Positions 60,438-64,000 of a stretch of 64,000 nucleotides of DNA are shown here, piece by piece (position 1 is the first letter of the stretch; the number at the start of each line of letters is the position of its first letter). This DNA is from Castellaniella sp. (lineage in GTDB: Bacteria > Pseudomonadota > Gammaproteobacteria > Burkholderiales > Burkholderiaceae_B). The translations under genes and the position numbers were made by a program. Under the pieces are notes generated by a model that worked only from the letters and a program-made list of their open reading frames with translations, had not been told where the DNA came from and did no database searches. The stretch lies in contig NZ_SCQN01000046.1 of NCBI RefSeq assembly GCF_004321985.1, forward strand, positions 186,001-250,000. Reading direction: 5' to 3'.

Positions 60438-63263
60438 TCATCCTCTCGCCAGCGAACGGTTCACGGCCATTCCGATCTCTCGGGTAACCTGGCCTTTGGA
60501 TTTGTGGAAGGAATTGGCGTCCGGCGTGACGATGGTGATGGGGACCGTCACGACGGGGCGCTGGTTACTCGATGCGCCAGGCCGAGACGGATTTCCAGCC
60601 ATGCCGCCCATTGCGTGACCCGGCCCACGGATGGCGCTTCGCAGCGCCGCGAACCCGGCGGGGCCGCCGATGGCGCGGATTTCGGACTGGCTGAGCACGC
60701 CTTCGCCCTTATGGACGATCCCGGCCGGCTGAAATCTGCCGCCGTCTCCGGTGTAGCCGCCAGCGGCGAATGGCACTGTTGCGATCCCCTCCAGCCCGTT
60801 GCTGCCGACGACGCTACCCATCGTCCCGATGTCTCCGCCACTAAACAAGCCGCCGAGGGCGCCGGCCAGCGGCCCGAGAATCGCCTGCTTGACGGCAATG
60901 CGAGCCAGATCCTTGATGATGGAATTAGCCAGATCTGTGATGTTGAACTTGCCGGTCGTCACGAACTCAACCAGGGCGTCTTCCATGCCACGGAAAGCGT
61001 TGGTCATCGCGTTTTCGGTGGCGCTGGCGACGTTGTTGACCTCGTCCTGGTAGTTCTGGATAGCCCGCATAGCGCCGTTTTGCCAGTCGGCCTCTGCCGC
61101 CTGCTTTTCGGCAGACTTCGTGCGAATGATGTCAACTTGCTGCTGCTCGGCGGCTGACAGGATGGCCAGACGCTTCTGGTAAGCCTCTTCATTGATCCGC
61201 GTGGATTCGACCTGTTGGGCCTCTTCGAGCTGCCGGCGGCGCTGTGCGTACTGTTGGCGGATCTGGTTTTCTTCAGTGAGTTGGTCACGCAGCCGGTCAC
61301 CCAGACCAACTGAGGCCACATCAATTGCCTTCTGAGCCTCGAAGGCGGCAATCTCAGCCTGCACAGCCGCGTATAGGCGTGTCGACTCGATTGCCTGGTC
61401 GGTCTGCTTTTTCGCGTCCTTCATAGCCTGAACGGTGTCGAAAAGCGTCAGCGCCCGCTGCCTTTCAGCGTCAGATCCTTTCGTCATCGTGATGCGGTAG
61501 CGCTCAGCCGCAGCATCACTCATATCGAAGGTGGCTTGTTCCTCCTGCAGCTTCTTGATGACGGAATCGAGAGCCGATGTCTTGGCGGCAGGCATTTTCG
61601 GATCTTTGAAATGATCGTTGATGCGGCCCTCGATGTCTGAATTGAACAGCGGTCCGAGTTCTTTTCTTGCCTTCGCGATCGCCTTCGCGCGCTGCTCTGC
61701 TTTGGTAGCGTACTTGTCCATGTACTGGTCAAGCGCGGTTCGATAGGCAACTAGGGGATCAGCAGCAGCCGGCGTGAAACTTGCCAGCGCCTGCAGCTTT
61801 CTGGCAAGCTCAACCACCTTCTGACCAGCGGTGTCGGTCTGTGCCTGCAGGTCTGTCAGCTCGCGCCTCCAGACGGACATCATTGTGTCGCCGGCCGGGT
61901 GGCCGTTCACCCAATCTGTGAGCAGGCCAACCCGCTCATTCAGCGTGTTTGCTTCATCCACGGCCTGTGAAAGTTCGTCGCGAAGCTTGCCGGCGGCCGA
62001 TTCGCGCTGTGCCTGTGACATACGCTCAAGCGCGGTCGCCGACGTATCCAGAGACGCCGCGAAATCCCGCGTGCTACCGGACGCCGCATCGGTCTGCTGT
62101 GCGTAGGTCGCGAACGATGCCGCCGCTACACCAAGCGCGGTGAACACAATGCCAATCGGGCCGGTGAGAAACGACACGGCAGCGCCCAATCCGCGAACGG
62201 CGACCGCAGTGACGCCGGCCGCAACCGCAGCGCGCTCAGAAGCCGTTGCAATTGCCGTCATTGCCGCAGCATTCGCGTAGGCCGCGATGCTCGATCGTGT
62301 GAAGACGATGGCGGACGCTCCGAGGCTGCCCACCAACTTTCCAGCAATCACGGCAGACACCACTTCGACGGCCGTCCCGATCGCATTAAGCGCCACTGGC
62401 ACCTTGTCAGACTGCAGTGCCGTGTTCAGGTCGTTCACGATGCCAGTGAGACCTTGTAGGCCACCGCCAGCTTGGCCGCTCATCAAATCTCCGACGGCAT
62501 TGTTTAATGACTGCAGCGCACCACCGAACGTGTCACGGGCTGCCTGCGCAGCACCGCCGTAGGACGATTCCAGAGCCTTCAGAATGATGGCCTGAGCCTC
62601 ACCCTTGCGACCTGCGTCCTCAAGATTTTTCACCATCTCCTTTTCGACATCAGTAAACCGGAATCCTTGGCGCGTGAGGCTTGCCATACCCTCGCTCGGC
62701 ACATCCAGTGCCCGGCCCACCGTCTCGGCAGCCTGCACCACCGTCATGCCCATACGGGCTGCTGTATCGATGGTGGCCTGCATTGCGCGCGGGATCTGAT
62801 CGCCCACGATGTTCGAATACGCAAGCAGGTGTGTAGCGCCTTGGGTGATTTCGTCGCCGCTGAAAACCGAGTGATTCGACAGCGACTTCGCCAGGTCGTT
62901 GATCTGTCTTTGCGACATGCCGGCTGCCTCACCCGTGGATCGCAACACAGCTGCGAGCTGTGCCTGAGCGGCCATTGATTCCTGGGTAGCTTGAACGATC
63001 TGATGAAAAACCGAAAGCAGTGACGCACCGCCGATGAGCGCACCGCCACCCATGATCCACTTCAGAGACGATTGCGCACGTCCAGCCTGGTCTGCCACCT
63101 GCCGCAGGGCCGATCCCGCCGCGTTGCCCCTTTGTGCGATCCGGTCCATGGCCTGTGAGACGGTCGGGCCCTGTTTCGCCAACTGTGCCAAATCTTCCTT
63201 GGCGCGCTGTACCTGACTGGAATCAATCTCGATCCCTAAACTTGCGATATCGTCGGCTGCCAT
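60438..63263 (-). CDS. Phage tail tape-measure protein
   Basis: This 941-aa protein sets tail length and helps inject DNA. The N-terminus (ASLGIEIDSSQVQRAKEDLA) and the tail-length region (ITQGATHLLAYSNIVGDQIP) fit lambda gpH/prophage tape-measure proteins. Hydrophobic segments occur around residues 290-390 (FLTGPIGIVFTALGVAAASF), and a long Gln/Ala-rich coiled coil follows (about 560-770). The C-terminus is the lambda-family TMP_3-like end: FNITDLANSIIKDLARIAVK, GGYTGDGGRFQPAGIVHKGE. Length suggests a tail of moderate size. AAGG just upstream marks the start. Confidence 0.92.
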   Translation of the reverse strand: MAADDIASLGIEIDSSQVQRAKEDLAQLAKQGPTVSQAMDRIAQRGNAAGSALRQVADQAGRAQSSLKWIMGGGALIGGASLLSVFHQIVQATQESMAAQAQLAAVLRSTGEAAGMSQRQINDLAKSLSNHSVFSGDEITQGATHLLAYSNIVGDQIPRAMQATIDTAARMGMTVVQAAETVGRALDVPSEGMASLTRQGFRFTDVEKEMVKNLEDAGRKGEAQAIILKALESSYGGAAQAARDTFGGALQSLNNAVGDLMSGQAGGGLQGLTGIVNDLNTALQSDKVPVALNAIGTAVEVVSAVIAGKLVGSLGASAIVFTRSSIAAYANAAAMTAIATASERAAVAAGVTAVAVRGLGAAVSFLTGPIGIVFTALGVAAASFATYAQQTDAASGSTRDFAASLDTSATALERMSQAQRESAAGKLRDELSQAVDEANTLNERVGLLTDWVNGHPAGDTMMSVWRRELTDLQAQTDTAGQKVVELARKLQALASFTPAAADPLVAYRTALDQYMDKYATKAEQRAKAIAKARKELGPLFNSDIEGRINDHFKDPKMPAAKTSALDSVIKKLQEEQATFDMSDAAAERYRITMTKGSDAERQRALTLFDTVQAMKDAKKQTDQAIESTRLYAAVQAEIAAFEAQKAIDVASVGLGDRLRDQLTEENQIRQQYAQRRRQLEEAQQVESTRINEEAYQKRLAILSAAEQQQVDIIRTKSAEKQAAEADWQNGAMRAIQNYQDEVNNVASATENAMTNAFRGMEDALVEFVTTGKFNITDLANSIIKDLARIAVKQAILGPLAGALGGLFSGGDIGTMGSVVGSNGLEGIATVPFAAGGYTGDGGRFQPAGIVHKGEGVLSQSEIRAIGGPAGFAALRSAIRGPGHAMGGMAGNPSRPGASSNQRPVVTVPITIVTPDANSFHKSKGQVTREIGMAVNRSLARG

Positions 63264-63347
63264 TTTGAATACCTTTTTGGTCGTTTCCGGCCCCGGTTGT
63301 GGGGCTGGTTGTTGGTCTGAATAAGCTGTTTTCTCTACATCAAGTAA

Positions 63348-63671
63348 TCACGCGGTTTCCGCTGGATCAGCGGCAGTTGGTATCTCCGCCAAATCCGAAT
63401 TCTGGTATCGACAGAACCAGACCCGGACGGCCCCGGCCACTCTTGGCGGAACAGCGGCAGCGCGATCATGCAGGGCTTGGAACGATTCGCCGGGCAGTCT
63501 GGTGAGTTCCGCATCGTCGGCGCGCAATCCGATGATGGAATCTCGGGTGTATGGCGGTGCGTCAATGTGCGCATCGATCACCTCCATGACGATGCAGCCC
63601 AGCGTGTCCGGAAATGGAAGGATGGCGGCGGCCAGGTCATCCAGGCGAGCCATAAGTGCTTTTCTTACCAT
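63348..63671 (-). CDS. Phage tail-region protein, possibly tail-assembly related
   Basis: The 107-aa protein (start at 63671; alternative Met at 63653, MARLDDLAAAILPFPD) has no firm family assignment. Genes just upstream of a tape measure usually encode tail-assembly chaperones, sometimes expressed by ribosomal frameshifting. Here the frame overlaps the preceding gene by seven bases. The C-terminal part (SDLAEIPTAADPAETA) is low complexity. Assignment as a chaperone rests on position only. Confidence 0.55.
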   Translation of the reverse strand: MVRKALMARLDDLAAAILPFPDTLGCIVMEVIDAHIDAPPYTRDSIIGLRADDAELTRLPGESFQALHDRAAAVPPRVAGAVRVWFCRYQNSDLAEIPTAADPAETA

Positions 63672-63967
63672 TGCGGTTCACCCTTACCTTTGGCAGCCTC
63701 TGCAGCCTGTTCCAGCGTCGCAATGCGCTGTTCAATGTCCGATGCCTCGATGGTCTGGCGTAGGATGTTCAGCACATAGGCCAGCTTTGTGCCGTCCGCA
63801 GTCTGGATCTGCGCGGCCTTCATGCCGCGATACAGCCTAGCCAGCTCCCGGCGCACGTCCACGGCAGTCGTCAGCGGCAGCCGCAGGCGCTTGGGGTGGG
63901 TGGTGCCGGGTGGGAAGTGTTGCCGCCCGCCAGCATTCGGGGTTTCGTTGTTGTCGTCAGCGGCCAC
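63665..63967 (-). CDS. Phage protein, unknown (upstream of tape-measure region)
   Basis: The 100-aa helical protein begins with GTG at 63967, with an excellent GGAGGG site seven bases upstream. It has an N-terminal polar stretch and a helical core (AVDVRRELARLYRGMKAAQI, YVLNILRQTIEASDIEQRIA). I do not recognise the family. It overlaps the following gene by seven bases, consistent with a compact phage transcript. Upstream genes lie outside the window. Confidence 0.6.
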   Translation of the reverse strand: MAADDNNETPNAGGRQHFPPGTTHPKRLRLPLTTAVDVRRELARLYRGMKAAQIQTADGTKLAYVLNILRQTIEASDIEQRIATLEQAAEAAKGKGEPQW

Positions 63968-64000
63968 TTGCGACCCTCCAGAGTGTCGGGGCTAGCCGCG

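Larger units (their letters stand above)
58879..64000 (-). mobile_element. Prophage (tail-module end) beginning directly after tRNA-Ser; continues past window end
   Basis: From 58879 the base composition drops at once (TTTAAATAATAATTAAG within 40 bp of the tRNA). All genes are on the minus strand, and include a tail tape-measure protein, an HK97-gp10-like protein and small phage-type proteins. The left boundary is most simply an attachment site at the tRNA-Ser 3' end. No integrase lies at this edge, so it should be at the far, unseen end. The other att copy cannot be checked here. Completeness is unknown. Confidence 0.78.

Noticed and set aside
1-64000. CRISPR arrays, insertion sequences with transposase, rRNA genes
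   Set aside because: I found no regularly spaced direct repeats, no transposase-like protein and no rRNA sequence in the window.

Overview
This window is chromosomal DNA from a GC-rich betaproteobacterium. The best guess is family Alcaligenaceae (Bordetella/Achromobacter/Castellaniella relatives). Gene order supports this: lrp|dadA, thiD-thiE-hemL next to a rubredoxin and yqgE-ruvX, mtgA-tonB-like-rnb-mpl, accB-accC-prmA, rplM-rpsI-argC-erpA and glyA-nrdR-ribD-ribE. The placement rests on remembered gene order and protein character, not on a database search.

Layout. (1) 1-7170: amino-acid and cofactor housekeeping genes (Lrp fragment, dadA, argJ, hemL, thiE, an atypical ThiD homologue, rubredoxin, yqgE, ruvX). 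(2) 7187-19542: an accessory catabolic island of unknown substrate. It holds crotonase, MaoC hydratase, aldolase-superfamily, class III CoA-transferase and SDR enzymes, two complete but unrelated ABC importers (polar-amino-acid type and taurine/nitrate type), and a LacI-family regulator. AACGTT-centred palindromes lie in front of the regulator and in front of the CoA-transferase operon. (3) 19600-21846: a small unknown protein and three consecutive Hsp20 chaperones. (4) 21942-46658: envelope, RNA and central-metabolism genes. These include a PlsC-like acyltransferase, apaH, lptG, mtgA, a TonB-like protein, an RNB nuclease, mpl, tlpA-like, accBC, prmA, a PfkB kinase, yggT, a histone-H1-like Ala/Lys protein, gltX, a Pat-like acetyltransferase, an esterase, darP, pmbA and an orphan TakP-like TRAP binding protein. 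(5) 46659-47319: non-coding DNA with the most unusual signal of the window. (6) 47320-58751: rplM, rpsI, argC, erpA, anmK, an M23 peptidase, tyrS, a PEBP protein, glyA, nrdR, ribD and ribE. (7) 58788-64000: tRNA-Ser(GGA), then the tail-gene end of a prophage running off the window.

The main discovery candidate is at 46701-47156. Two elements of about 200 nt lie in opposite orientation, 57 nt apart, between the TRAP binding-protein gene and rplM. They share a conserved core. The long terminal stem and two internal stems have different sequences in the two copies, yet each stem stays complementary within its own copy. This pattern of paired change suggests selection on a folded RNA or DNA structure, possibly an undescribed structured RNA or a palindromic repeat family.

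Other points of interest: the putative LacI regulon of the island; a DHDPS-family enzyme with Phe in place of the usual catalytic Tyr; a ThiD homologue without the GTGC anion-hole motif; a Pat-like protein whose acyl-CoA synthetase half has lost its catalytic His; and a prophage next to tRNA-Ser where the rest of the riboflavin genes might be expected. All functional calls rest on motif recognition by eye, with no database searches or computed alignments.
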